A DNA stretch of 64,000 nucleotides from Cloeon dipterum (lineage: Eukaryota > Arthropoda > Insecta > Ephemeroptera > Baetidae), in assembly GCF_949628265.1 (NCBI RefSeq), contig NC_088786.1, positions 32,013,681-32,077,680 on the forward strand, given 5' to 3'. The position numbers and the translations under genes were made by a program. This document shows, piece after piece, positions 23,546-36,561 of this stretch. Numbering within the stretch: position 1 is the stretch's first letter; the number at the start of each line of letters is the position of its first letter. The notes under the pieces were generated by a model. The model was given only the letters and a program-made list of their open reading frames with translations, made no database searches and was not told the origin of the DNA.

Positions 23546-26500
23546 GCTCTCGTCAAACACCTTTTAAAATAATCATGATTTAACGAAAACTGGCACAACG
23601 CACCGCACTTAAATTAAAAAATTCTTCTGAACTTCTTCTCTCCTAGCATTGTTGAAAAGTGTTTGAATGCAGTAAATTCACCACGAAGTAAAATTAAGCA
23701 TATCCTATGAGTTTCCTTGTCAGTATTATAGTAAATTTCAAAATACTTTTCCCCTCGTATGTAAATTGTGTCGAAGATTTCTGGTGGTGCGGGCAGCTAG
23801 CCTGGCAGCAGCTAGAAATCTGTTCCCTGGGGGCGGCACTTTGGCCCGCTAGCACTCCATTTACATTTGTCAGGAATTCGTCGATGCCCCTCGCGTTCAG
23901 TGAGAGTGAGACGTTCGCTTTTCCTCCACGCGCTGCGTGTGTGTATCGAAAAATAATCAAACGGAGAAGCCACGCCGGCCCGACGTGCGAACATCATTGT
24001 TCAAAGATAAACAACCGCAAGGTCGCTGCTTGCGGCGGAATTTTCATCGACACGCACATGCTTTCTCTGGCGGAGAGGGGCCCTCGCTTTTTATTTTTAT
24101 TTTGCTGCGGAAGGAACGCTTGAGAAAGAAGCAGACTGTGTGTGTGTACAGCACAGATGCGAGACGACGAAAAGGGCGGGCTTTGTGCGAGTGTTTGCTG
24201 CTTCGATATTGCTTTCCACGGACGGATCACTGTGCGCTGCGGAAAAGCGAATTTATGAGCCGACAGCTCTGTTTTGAGAGCAATTTCAAGAGATTTATTC
24301 TTGTCATATCGGAGCATCTCCTGTTTGCGATTAATAAAGGAACGGATAATCCGCAGGTCCTTCTATTGTGAGCGTTACGGGCTCGAGAGTGCCGTGTTTT
24401 TTCTGCAAACAGACAGATCGACGAAATTCCTCGATAATCCGGAACGGCTGGTCCGCAATAATCGTCATCTTGCTTTTTTCTTGCAATTTATCTAGTTATT
24501 TTTAGGATAAATTTTATTTGTGACAATCGAAAACTGCAAAAGTCTCGTCACGGCATTGAACTGCAAAAAACATTTATTTGTTATCATGTGATCACAGCGT
24601 TCACAGAAATAATATTTGCACAGGATTGGAATTCGAATAAAATCTTTCATAATTTACTCGATTGAGCCATTGAATGGAACTGCTGCCTCATTTTTTAAGC
24701 TACTACTGTGAAGTTTGTCTTGGTTGTTTGTCTATTTTTTATTTTGCCTCTTTCCTATCCTTGTCGTTATTTTTTCCGTTTTTACCTTATCGTGGTTGCT
24801 AGCTAAATAAATAACGCACAAGCCGATAATCCGGTTTGCTGTGCTGTAAAAAAGGTTATTCAGGCATTCATGACATATTTTTCTCCTTTCAATAAAATGC
24901 GTGCAAATACCGACTTTTTTATTGATGCATTCTCAAGCGGTGATCAATATAGTCTTGAGTTTATCTCGGGCTAACTTTTTTATATCTTTTGTTACAATTA
25001 GGATGGAGTAGAGGGAGCAAAGCCTCATATATCTCATATAATACCATATAATATCATAAAGTGGATTCTGCTATCATCACGGAGAACGCACTTTGAGAAT
25101 CGTGTTTGAGTTGCTGTTGAGAGATACAGGTCATCTCGACTTTTCGCTTTTCTCATTTCACATGAGCAGTAGCGAAACTTTTTAATGAGTCCGTTCATCG
25201 TTTACGGCGCAGACGATTTTCAGCTTAATCTTCTTAAGCGAGAGTGGAAGTGGCTCTGGTTCTGGCGCCGACACAGCATCCAATCCACTATGAGCCATTG
25301 CAAAGCCGGGCGCTAACTTGTTGATTGAAAATTTCAACTAGAGCAGGAAAAGACGGCGGAGGTGCTATACACAGCATAACAGATTCAAACTTTGTCGGCA
25401 AATATACGGCGTCAGCGTGAAAAAGTTTTTTATCGGCGCCGAGGAGAAGACCGACGTGGTCTAAAATAATGTACAAAGAGGGCGGAAAGAGAAGAAAGAC
25501 GGCAGCGGTGGCGTATGCGTCGGTGGAGGCTCAATAATCTCTCGGGAGCGAAACGAGAGAGCCACTGGCAACACTCATTCTCCGCGCGCCGCAAAAAGCA
25601 CACGCCGCTGGATGGGAAGAACTCACGGGATTTTCAAACCAATCAAACACACATTACCCGCTGAAACGAGGAGATGAGAGGCACGCAAGCTCTGTCAGCT
25701 TGGACCGTTTTTTCCTCTTTTGACGGAAAAGACGGAAGTTCAACATCATTTCTCTAGGCACTCGACACGAGACACAGAATGAAGCGCTCGAAGATAAGAA
25801 AAACGGTTGGATCATCAAGTTACATAGATGTTGTTGTGAATGAATAATTTATTTTAAGTGCAATGTACATACAAGAATAAATATAGGCGTTCACAATTAT
25901 ATTTATCATTGGTGGCTTTATACTGTATAACGTTCCGTTATTTTTACCACGGTACAAAATATGGTAAAATGCAATTAGCAAATCAAGTTGAAAAATAGAG
26001 CCATTCGTCACAGTGGCGTGACACTGTTTGTTTTTACAAATTAAAAAATGGGAGCCATGGTAGGCGCGTCGTTTTTTAAAAAAGTTCTGGTGACAAAAAA
26101 TTCAGGATCTATTTGGGACATTTTAAAAAGCTGGTTCTGAACGAATTTAATATAATTTTCTGTGCAAGAAGGATAATTTTTTGAGTAGATCATCAAAGAA
26201 GAAGCCCGAGTCAGCCAGCATTCCGTAAATTTAGACAGAAATCTGAATATTGCTGATTATAATTTTTTAAAATATTTAAATAAAGTTAAGAATCAAATTT
26301 TAGAGTGAACGACGTTTCCCGTTCATAACCTCAGCTTATAAAATCCACTAGACAAGTACATTGAATGTATTCTCAATTCTCAAGCTCAAAGGTTGGCTCG
26401 TGTCTTCGGCAAAAGTTTATTGATTTTAGAGGAGAATTTTAATGCACAAATACATATGTACGTTTCAATTCATTTTGATAATATTTATTCATTATACAGT

Positions 26501-27856
26501 TGATTATATTATTAAAAATGGTTATTAATATTTGTCAGTGGGTTAAACGCAATTATTATAACTTCAAAACAATATATTATGTCTTTCGTAACTTTTATAA
26601 ATCACATATAAAATATTATTTCAAGTCAAAAAATTCTCTCTCAGAAGCTATTTTAACCACTTTCAAGAAGTCAACGAAATCGAACTATATTTTTCACAGC
26701 CAGTAGAAGTTGACAGTAATTTCAAGGAATATTCATTGCAGAGATTTGCACTTCTATATTGATGGACAAATAGATCAGTTTTTTTAACTGTCAATTTTCC
26801 CTTCCACTTCCAAAGAAGCACTTGACAACCTATTTATTACAGTCAGAAATTTTTTCCTTTCGCCTTTTCATTTTTTAAACTAACTTTCCAAGTTTAAAAC
26901 TCACAAAAAAATTTCAAATTAATTAATTTAAACTGAAAATTAAGTGTGATCGTTGAAAATTTTATGAAGATTTAATTTTACTCAAAATCAAGAGGGAAGA
27001 AAGAAGCAGACTTCTTTGGGCAAAGCAAGTATAAACTTCTTCACACTCCGGCCCGGGCTTATCTATGCAGGCGTGAATCGCAAAGGGTGCTCAGCCGCAG
27101 CCGCTCGCCGTTTTCAACAAGTAAGGAGAGCTGGCTGGTTGCAAAAAGTGGGCTCGTGTATTAAGGGCACGGACGCGGCGTTTAATAAAATTCTATTACA
27201 ACTCCTTCGCTCGCCGCTATATTGCTGGCTAGAGCGTGACACGATATTGAGCACATGTATGAATAATAAAACGGGCGCATTATCCCCAGCTTTCGAGGAG
27301 CATTGTTATTATTCCACTCGACAGAATCATCTTCTATTTATTCGCGCATGATGAGTTGTGTGGCGCGGCGCTCGTTTGCACTCCGTAATTGCACACGAGG
27401 CCCGATGCGACCGACCGCACTTGCTCAACAAACAAATTGAGCAAATTGCTGCAAACCGTGTCAGTCGGTGCCTCCGAGGGAATCTTTGCTTTGCCTTGCT
27501 TTGATTCGCCTCCCTTGTGAAACAACGCTCGTCTGCCGGGACTCGAACGGCAACGTCAAGCCAACTCCTAGTGACCCTGCTCCGAGTTGACGTGATAATT
27601 AGATTTGGGAATTCCAGTTGATTATTGGCTCTTTAAGTTGTTTGATAAAAATTTTATGAACTTTTTTTTAGAAAGCAATTAAAAATTGCTAAAGCTTAAA
27701 CAGAATTGATTAATTAATTTTAATTTTAGATGAATTAAATAGAAAGTAGCAATACTCTAGAGAAATATCGAGGAAATAGAAAAAATTAACGGGGATGTTT
27801 AAATTCCACTTTTACCCGCAAGGGAATTTACGGATCGTAAGCCTTTGGCCAGCAGC
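23546..27856. other. Non-coding stretch
   Basis: GC-rich islands lie at about 23760-24460, 25180-25760 and 27030-27600 within AT-rich DNA. A hAT-like end motif (CACAGTGGCGTGACACTG) stands alone near 26010-26027. No gene was recognised. Confidence 0.45.
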
Positions 27857-28100
27857 GTAATTTTAAGATGTTGAATAGGAAAATTGAATCTCATGTTGGA
27901 ATAAGATATTTTTCCAAGATTTTCCAGGAAAATAAAATATTATTCAAACGTTTAATGAAGAATTAGAGGATTTTAATTAGTCTCTCGCATTTTCCATTAA
28001 ACATTTGGATAATATTTCAATTTCAGGCCGTAAAATCATAGAAAAATATCTCATTCCATATTGAGACTTTATTTTCCTATTGAATATAATTAAAACCAGG
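27857..28100. mobile_element. Near-loopless palindromic element
   Basis: About 245 bp that fold back on themselves with the centre near 27977. The left arm carries AATAGGAAAAT, GGAATAAGATATTTTTC, ATATTATTCAAACGTTTAAT in order; the right arm carries the complements (ATTAAACATTTGGATAATAT, GAAAAATATCTCATTCC, ATTTTCCTATT). The loop is short, so a transcript would form a stem of more than 100 imperfect base pairs. Most likely a palindromic MITE. Confidence 0.65.
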
Positions 28101-31100
28101 CTTCATCCTCGTTGTCAATAAAAGAGAAATTCGTTTTCTTTATTCCTCGACCAGTTTTTTATTTTCCTAGTTAATATCTTAAAAAAGGGAGATATTGACT
28201 CGAAAATATTTGTTTATACTTCAAATTAATTTTTTTATTTATATAAATTTTCTGGATGACGCTGAGCTGGTATCACCGAATTTCCCCGAAAACAGAGTAA
28301 TTTAGTTTGAAATAAATCCATCATAACTAATGTGTGCTGCCTAACGTTCATCATGTAAGTCTCAAAGAAGCTGGGAATTTAGAAAGGCCTGCGGCTGCGA
28401 CGAAGCGTTCCTTTGAGTGCTACCAGAATGTTAATTAGTTCGCTTTGATTCTGAAGAAAATAAATGTTGAAACTCTTTGTGCTTTCCCTGTAACACATGC
28501 TTTGACGAATCTAATCTGCGTTCCAAATTCACAATTCGAGGGATTTTCATAGTAAGATTAAATACGCGCTCGGCGTCACACTTGCTCTTCATGCATGACC
28601 TTTCAAACTGAAAGAATTTGAAGGCTCCTCATCTCCTCTCTGATTCATCAGAAGGTGCGAGAATTCTCTTTTCCGAGTTATGCAACGCGGTGTGCACGTC
28701 TGCCTGGCGCGTTGCATGGCCCGTCGTTCGGCAGGCGCGCATCCGCGACACGCAATGTCAATGTCGTTTTGAGAGAGGCACTTTGGCCCATTCGGCTTCT
28801 CTGATAACTAATTATCGACGCGTAACGATGCAATCAACTGCTAATTGAGCTAATTAGTCGGTGCGCTCGAGAATGTACGTGTACATTCGCACGTATTAAC
28901 AAATGAAGCGGGTGGGCCTGGCGGCGTGGGCGGTTCGATTTAATTAACGGCATCCATGCACGCTGGCTGCTTTTCAGTCTCGCGTGCACGAGAGTTTCCA
29001 CGCGCCGTACGCAGCAGAAATTATTTGATATACCGGTCGTCTCGGGACGTTATTTGTGAATCGTGTTGTGAGCGTTTCAATCAGCCGGTTGCAATTACAA
29101 AGTGACGGCCGGTCGGCAATTGATTTGTTGGGTTTATCGAAAGAGTGATCTGATTAATTGACAGCTGTGTACGATTCGAGGCCGGAATTGATTGGTGCTG
29201 CATGTAAATGATGTTGATAAAAGCTGTGTTCCACACTACAGCCGTCGGAATCGCACCGTTCAACTCAATTTCGTCAGCGGGAAACATGTTAAATGCGATC
29301 AGAAATGAAAGGGGCTGCCATAATTTGAATAAAATTGCTGCCGCTTGGTTTATCCTCTCAATTTAGAGTTTTCATCGGATTAACCTGTTTAGAGCTATTG
29401 AAATTGACGATTGTATCATCACTTGATCAAGGGAGTATATTTACACTAGGGCTAAAATGTTACAAATATTGTCATAGTAACACTGTTTTATTTTTTTCTA
29501 TTTTTTAGAATTTTTATAAAACAAGTTCTGTCTTTTTAGAATGTTTTTCCTTGCTATTAGACAGTTTCTGAGCCGATTTAGAAGGTTTTTGAGATATTGT
29601 TTAAACCTCGTTGACATATATGTTTTTCCGCAAAAACTAAAGCATTGTACTGAAAAAGGTTACAAAATGTCATGCATGAACTTGAACGTTTGAACGTTTG
29701 GCTTTTTTTAATACTTTTACCAATACCACGAAAACGAAGGAGAAAATGTTTCATATTGGGAATGTGTGTGGATTTGAACATGTACAAAAATTACAGCATT
29801 TTTCATTGCTGGAATTTAACTGGCTAAAAATTCCACTAAATATGAAACCATGATAAAAATTTCCTAACATGAAGCCCAAATTATTTGCACTTCTCCGTAG
29901 AACATTAGCCTATAAAGACGGGTTTAGACTGTTTTTAGAAGCATTTCAAACTAGTTTAGATGATTTTGGTAGTTTTAAGTCTGGTTAAAATATCTTATTG
30001 TGTAATTTGTACTCATTTGATGGCCCCGGACCGATTGGAAGCTCACAAAATAGTCGATCGTCTCAATTTTAAAGCCCTTAATTATTAAATTGAGGTTCAA
30101 TGGATTATTTTAAGTTCGAAATTTTTGGAAAATGTAACTGCTACGCTGATTTAAAATATAAATCAAATGTTATACAGCAATCTTCAGTTTTTGACCGCAA
30201 CTAGATGATTAATCATTTTTGTCTGTTTGTTTGAAAAACTCAGTTTCAAGACATCATTTTCATATCGGAGTTCGACCGTCTTTTAAAGACATTTTATCAG
30301 TTGTCACAAACAGGGCTCAGAAAAAATCACAAGTTAACTGACAAGTAAAAAAGTTTCGATTTCCAACCGATCCGGAAATAAATCGCTTATCAAAGGTAGT
30401 GAAACCACTCTGGCCGATCCAACGATTTAACTTCATCTTTTCGAAAGGGTCGGAATCATAGAAACATGATTTTTCGGAACGACGCGTAATTGTTGCGTTA
30501 AATTGCGTTTAAGGTACATTTAAGCGGGCGGCACCTCTTCAAGCGCCTCATTCATTCTAATTTTGCCGCATGCACGTACATGTGTGCACGGCGGCGGCGG
30601 CGGTGGCGGCGACGGCAGCGGCTCTCCAAACAAAAATAATCGCGAACGGGCCGCGGCGGCGAGCGTGTGCCGCGCGCGTCCCACTCGGTGTCAACGCGCG
30701 CGCGACTTGCTCGTTGGAAGCGAAACAAAAAGCACCGGCTGGCCAAGTTTGTATCAATAAGAGCCAATTCCGAGTCACGTGGCGGCCGAAATGCCAGCCG
30801 GCAGCTAGCTGAGTCTTATTTGCGGCGGATGGGCCTTGACCTCCCTTTTCGTCTCGGCGGCAGCGGCTGTCAATTAAGAGGGAAAACTAACTCACCGAAC
30901 GCTTGGCCGCCAACCAGACGAAAAATGGGCTTCTCAGTTTCGCCGGACATGGACGCGGCCGGGAGCCTCGAGGCGTACGACACTGTCCCAAGGGGCACGC
31001 GTTGCGTGCATCAGCACACCGGCCGGCCGGGAACCGTACGTCGACCACACAACGATGTGCAGAAAGGGTGCTTGCTTTCGGCTGCTGCTGCTGCTGCTGC

Positions 31101-31680
31101 GCGACCACCGCTCGCTCGCTCGCTCTCTCGCTCGCCCGCTCGCCACCTACTGAACTAAACTGCGAGAGCGCCGCCGAACCGCTCTCTGGTGTCTCCCATC
31201 ATCATCGCGGTGCCAAATTTACTCAGCACCACCCTTGATCTTAGGGAGGCTGCGCAGCACACGCGGAATCTCATCACCGCCGGCTGGCTGCCGGCTGCCG
31301 ACCAGCCGACTCATTCCGCCTGCTCTCGCTGCCTTGGCTGTGTTGCTTCTTCCTCGCCATCAGTTTCTTTTCAGCCAGACACTCGACTGACCATTCCCGC
31401 ACACCGATGTCACTTTTAGCGGACGCCAAAAAGGGTCGCTAGAAATGTTTTTTCTATCTCTTCTCCTGCTGGATTGAGGCGTGATTTTTTGAGTGATTTG
31501 GACGGACGTCTGTTTGACTTACTTCATGATTGGTTCAAAATCATACGAGTTGCCCGGCTATTCATACCAGCAGATCTTCAGCGTAATACTATTTTAGCAT
31601 TGGGAATTTTAATTCGAGTTTTAATCTCTGCATACGGCAAACAAATAAAATATCTTTACGAATTTAAAAAAAGACAAATC
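28101..31680. other. Non-coding stretch with the most GC-rich island
   Basis: An island at about 28570-29290 includes GATTAATTGACAGCTGTG, a combination of homeodomain, TGIF/Meis-like and E-box words. The island at about 30500-31440 has a GGC run (30590-30610), a GCT run (31080-31100) and CGCT runs (31107-31142). Overlapping open frames on both strands in the second island follow from composition. Confidence 0.45.
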
Positions 31681-31716
31681 AAGATGAGGCCTGTGCGGCC
31701 GAAACAGCAGCTGTAA
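31681..31716 (+). ncRNA. Degenerate hammerhead-ribozyme-like motif 1
   Basis: GATGA (31683-31687) is followed by a perfect 4-bp stem II (GGCC 31688-31691 with GGCC 31697-31700, loop TGTGC). Then comes GAAA (31701-31704), a 4-bp stem III (ACAG 31704-31707 with CTGT 31711-31714, loop CAG) and a cleavage-type GTA (31713-31715). This order matches a minimal type I hammerhead as found in Penelope-like elements and retrozymes. The first two core bases (CU) are replaced by AA and stem I is not obvious, so self-cleavage is doubtful. Confidence 0.4.
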
Positions 31717-32270
31717 AGTATGATACTTATAAATTCTATTTTTTTAATATTTCAAATTTTGTAGACACACATTCCCTGTTGTTTTCTCATGGAAATCCCC
31801 GCTGTAATGTCAATTTTACAATTTACTTTTACTGGCCAAAAAGGAAACACAATTTTATAGCTGAAAGATAATTGTAAATTTAAAAAATATGTATTCCAAC
31901 TTCGGCTGAGTTTTTTCACAAACATAAAAAAGGGACAAAATTGGTTTTGAAATCTCATTAAAGCAGCAATATTCCCAGAAAACAAATTTGTTGCCAACCG
32001 CACTGTATAATTAGGAAAAAATCACTTTTAAAAAAAAATAAAATCCTTTTTGTCATTAATTAGAAACAAAAAATCCCTTTTAAAGGGATTTCATCATTCA
32101 CAAGTCTTTAAGCAGGACAATTTTGGAAAAATTGGATTTATCCTCTTTGTTAGTATGTTGGGACTTTAAGGATTTTATTTTCCTCCACTTGTTTCGGATC
32201 CTACTGGCGCCAATGTTCATGGCGGATGTACTTCGTCTGAAATGGGTTATTTGGAATTTTTACGAACTGT
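31717..32270. other. Spacer between the hammerhead-like motifs
   Basis: AT-rich, about 555 bp, no open frame of note. A short palindrome (AAATCCCTTT followed by TAAAGGGATTT) lies near 32071-32091. If the flanking motifs are genuine, this would be the body of a small retrozyme- or Penelope-like unit. Confidence 0.35.
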
Positions 32271-32305
32271 TGATGAGGCCTGTGGAACCGAAATAGCGAG
32301 CTGTT
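32271..32305 (+). ncRNA. Degenerate hammerhead-ribozyme-like motif 2
   Basis: Second copy, about 589 bp downstream in the same orientation. TGATGA (32271-32276) precedes a weakened stem II (GG/CC outer pairs only) and GAAA (32290-32293). Stem III (ATAG 32293-32296 with CTGT 32301-32304, one wobble) is followed by GTT. The core retains TGATGA and GAAA, but one stem is broken, as expected of a decayed copy. Confidence 0.35.
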
Positions 32306-33467
32306 ATACATTAAGAAAACGTATTTAATATTATCTAACAAAAATTCTGTCTTAGCTCCTCCCATCCTAAATAAGATCAGTGCAGAGAATAATAGCTATT
32401 TCGGAAATTTGTGTGTTCTAATTTGTATTATCATAAAGCAATTAATTCTTTGAAATTGAAAAATATAAATGTTATGGTATTATCAGGTTTGTTGTTGTGT
32501 CTTTTAAAATTCAGTGAAAATCCTCAGAAACTCAGCTCTTTGCTGCGTATTGCGTACGCATCAACATTGAATCACTCTTTACCAGCTTGACAAATCTCGC
32601 AGGTATTTAAAATAAGATAAAGATGGCGAGATAGAGAGGTAGATTAATATTCTGTTTTTGGTGATTGGTATGGAGTGACGCGAAAGGTGATTCGGCTGAA
32701 ATTGGAGTCGACGGAGCAGCACGTCTGGGCTCTTTTGCTGCTCGATTTATAATCGAGTGCAGGCTCTGCCGCTCAGCTCACTCGGCAGGCGGCTGAGCAG
32801 GCAAGCGGGCTTAATTCGCACAGGAGCGTCCAACGCCCCAGCATACATAGTAATTAACGCCGCGCGCGGCGCGGCTCCGGCAATCGATGCCGCCAGCAGA
32901 GCGATTATGATTTCCTCGCATGCATATTTTTATTTCGCTCCGCAGCGAGAAACAGCCGTTTCAGATTGTTATTAATGACGCCGCGGCCGCGAGACGCTGA
33001 TTGATACTCATTCCGTTCGGCGCCGTGCCCTCGCGCCGACCGCTGCATATTTTTTTTTTATTCGAAGAAAGAATGTCTCACTCGCTACCGCCGACGCGTT
33101 TTGTAAATTGAATTTTGCTAACTGCGTCGCTGACATCTTTTTTAGAGGGACGCATTTTTCATGCGCCCCCTCTGACTGCGGGCAGAGTTCGGAGAAGAAT
33201 CAAACCGCAATTTATCTTCAATGATGTCTTTTCCTGCTGTTTTGCCATTCAAATTTTCGAGCCCGCCTCCTCTTCTGCTGCTGAAACGACAATCTGAACA
33301 GGAAGATATTTATGCACATGCCAGGAATCGGAATAACATCTCTCTCTTTTCAATTGATTCACAACAGCAATTTTTCTTTAAAAAAGTTCCGAGCATTGCG
33401 CGCCGCACTCTTTTGCATGAAAAAAATTGTAAAAAAAGTAATTTAAAGTTTTTTAATTTTGATTTCA
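32306..33467. other. Non-coding stretch
   Basis: A GC-rich island at about 32680-33050 contains CpG-dense words and GCATGCAT-like motifs. No gene was recognised. Confidence 0.45.
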
Positions 33468-33715
33468 ACAAAAAATGGAGCTATACATGACGTGGAAGTT
33501 GAGCTCAGATATTTCCATAGCATTTACTCGAACCAATCAGGAACCAATAAGCCAATTTCCCTACAAATCTAAAAATTAGGGACTTTCCAGAGAGTCTACT
33601 CTTGAAATAGCATCACGATTGGATGAAAACTGGCTTTACAATTCGATTTTGAAACATATATTCCGTGTTAATAAATCTCATAAGGATTTTTTAACCTTGT
33701 TTGCTTTTTATCCCT
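33468..33715 (+). repeat. Dispersed repeat, copy B
   Basis: Shares with copy A the upstream AAATGGAGCTA word, the core ATCACGATTGGATGAAAACT with GGCTTTACAA (33611-33643) and the downstream TCTCATAAGGATTTTT. Similarity stops near 33715. Weak family similarity resumes around 33960-34060 (TATCTCTTAACTCGTTAA), so this copy may be split by about 245 bp of GC-richer DNA. Confidence 0.55.
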
Positions 33716-36106
33716 GTCTGAGGACCGGGAAGGGCGCGCACTGTGCTAGCATATATGTATATATGAATGCTAAAACCCGGCTTCCAATAACACCGCGAAC
33801 GGATAACATGGGCGCACCAGGCCGCACTGAAGAGCCACTTGCCTCCGCACCGAGGACTTTTTAAAACGCTAGACATTCGTCCCGTGTTGCCAAATCACGC
33901 ATGCTGGAAAGGTGCAAACCAGCAAGAATAGCGAGAAAAACCAACCTTCAGAACCCATAACAAGCAAATTCAGTTGAATCATAAAATACCCTGGTGGTAT
34001 CTCTTAACTCGTTAATTTTACATGATTTAAAAATCATTTCGCCAAAACCAAATCATTGAATCATATAAATTTCCTTATAGAAAAATTGGAATCACTAAAT
34101 TAACTAATTTAGCAAATTAAGTATGGAACAATTTATTCCCTTTAAATTTCAAGACCTTTTTTGCATTCGTGACAATCTAATGGTCAAATATATTCTATTC
34201 TGGACAGAAACGTATGATTATTTGAAATTTCATAACTTGAGTTAAAGGGTTAAGATCGAATTATTGATATATACTTAAAAAATAATATCAGGGAAACCAC
34301 AATTATTATAGATGAAATTTGCAATTCTTTATCTAACAATTAGTGGCAAAAACATTTTACACAGTAACTTAATGTTATCCATTTTAACAATTTTGAAATG
34401 TATTCTCTAAAACATTATAATTCGTCTGATTTTCCCTTTAAATTGGGGGAAATGAGCTAAGTAATTTGAATGAGGAAATCTAATCGCAATTCTCATTTAG
34501 TATAGGGGCGTGCAGAAAATGTGGATTTGTAGGTTTGCAATTTCTTTGAAATGGTTTCACCCAACTATGTCTCAATGCAAGCTTTCAATGCCTAGGATAA
34601 TCCTGTGGAGCCGACTTTGTGATTAAAAACCATCACATATTATGCATTATTCAGCTTGAAAGCAACCGTTTTAGTCATCTATCTCCTAGAGAAAAACAGT
34701 TGATCAAAAATTGCAAAAACTCGAGGTCTGTGAACTCAAAGTGTTTTACTCACATTAAATGAAAATTCTGTTTATTGATTGATGCACGTGTTGTTTGAAT
34801 GTGAACTAAAATTCCTCATTATTTGCAGGTACAATTTGTCGAAGTCGCGAGAGCTGGTGCTCACTCACGTTCGAATTGCATGATCTGCGGGAGAAAATGA
34901 ACCGACCGCAAAGGTGGCTTGTCGTAAGCGTGTAACCAAAAGCACATTCACTACAGTAGATGAGGAGAACTCGGAGTACTTAATATTAACATACAAGATA
35001 GTACAGTTCGATCAATTATAATAGCAATAAATATCGGTCCAGCAGATTAACCATCGTCAAGCAGATTGATGTTTGGGCACGGAATACGGAAATGTTTGTG
35101 TGTATGTGGTTGCTGTCATTTCACTTGCTGGATGGTCGGTGGAACGGAGCATTGGTTTGGTGTGTGAGCCTCCGGCCGCAACTAGCAAAGAAGACGCGTG
35201 TTGGATGGCAGGTCACGATTTTTCTTGTCTGCACAAATGCGGCCAGATCTGGATTACTTGCTGCTGCTGCTGCTTCTGCCTTTGAAAACTCTTTGACCAA
35301 CAATGACACCTAACATCTGTAACGATATTTAAGCAGAGATTGCGTTTATTAGGGGCTATTATGAAATATAAATTAAAAGAAAACTTCATCAAGATAAACA
35401 GCTTTTCAAGACCAATTAACAGGTTTTCAACTTAAACTGTCCATATTTTCGCCAGAGAATAAATTAATACAGAAGTAAAATATTTTCTGGCCTTAAATTA
35501 TACTGCTCAACTCTACTTAGGGTTCTAAACACATTATTTTTTGAGAGGAAAGAGAATTTAAGAAGGTAAATGTTGCAAATATTTTCTCCAATTTTGTTCT
35601 TTAAATATAAATAATTTTTGCTGCTGCTGAACAGCTGCTTGAGATGGACAAAAAAACTATTTAGACAAAAATCAATAAAAAATTACTGACATATCCTAAT
35701 AAATTGTGGGTTTGATAAGATTTTGAACACTAGTAGGATTTCAGAGAGCCAATCAATCAATTAATCTCACCAACAAATTGCATACTTTTTTAAACTTCCA
35801 AAGATAGAAAGAATTGCCGAATAAATTCAATCACTGAACTTGATTCACATCATACCAGGCTACACAAATTCAATAAATTCACTACCATGTAAATCCTTCC
35901 CTAGTGACGAAATAGTAAGTAGGAAACTGCAACTTGAATCCACAAATATATTTCAGGGATATCATAATAATCTTTTTTTGTGAGATTCCACAGTAAATTA
36001 TCATTAGTATGTTTTATTCTAGCCCTCCAATAAGGACTTAACAACATTTTTACTCCATCCTGAGTCTAATTTTCATTTGAACATAACGATCACATAGCCA
36101 AATTAC
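33716..36106. other. Non-coding stretch upstream of the gene-rich half
   Basis: Mostly AT-rich, with a short mixed island at about 34830-35300 containing a GCT run (35262-35274). No exon could be supported. A minus-strand AATAAA (36018-36013) about 90 nt past the lolal stop is the likely poly(A) signal of that gene. Confidence 0.5.
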
Positions 36107-36561
36107 CTAATGTTCCCTCTTAATCGATTGGGGCGCCTCAGCCAGTCCTTTCACTTTCAACCGCTCGGCTGTCTTCAAGAAGGCGGGCAGCTGATCCTGG
36201 GAAACATTCACCTCCCCAGCGTACATGAACTCTAGGATTGCCTGCAGGTGGGAAAATGGCACATCTTTGAGGATGATGATCGGGTGCTTTGAAGGATTTT
36301 CCTGCACAAACAAAAGCCAGCTTAAGTTAGCAACCGCGAGTCCATCCGTGCGGGCGAACAAAGCCAGCTCACCTCAAGTAACGACTTGAAGTAGGGACTA
36401 CAAGCTGAAAGGACCATTTTGTGCGCTTTGCAGGTTTGGCCGTCGCAGGCCAGCGTCACGTCTGTGAAGCTCTTCTCGTCACGCAGGTGCTTGAAAGATG
36501 AGACCATGTTTGACTGGAAGTCGTTCCATTTCAGGAAAAATTGCTGCTGTTCTGCCGCCAT
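36107..36561 (-). CDS. lolal: Lolal (Batman) BTB/POZ protein
   Basis: Two coding exons, 36561-36373 and 36301-36107, join in phase 0 across a GT-AG intron to give 127 residues, the same length as Drosophila Lolal. The protein is a BTB/POZ domain and little else: FFLKWNDFQSNMVSSFKHLR near the start, then DVTLAC, KAHKMVLSACSPYF, ENPSKHPIIILKD, EFMYAGEVNVSQ and the basic tail SIKREH. It lacks zinc fingers, as expected. In flies Lolal is a small nuclear adaptor that associates with GAGA factor and Pipsqueak and takes part in Polycomb/Trithorax control; that role is inferred here from the family. A splice acceptor (exon from 36579) lies just before the ATG, so a 5' non-coding exon is likely. Head to head with Vha13. 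Confidence 0.93.

Noticed and set aside
26010-26035. Isolated hAT-like end CAGTGGCG
   Set aside because: No partner inverted repeat or target duplication was found nearby.
27530-27600. tRNA-like B-box word (complement of GGACTCGAAC)
   Set aside because: The T-arm pairs poorly in the required register, and there is no A box or acceptor stem at the right distance.
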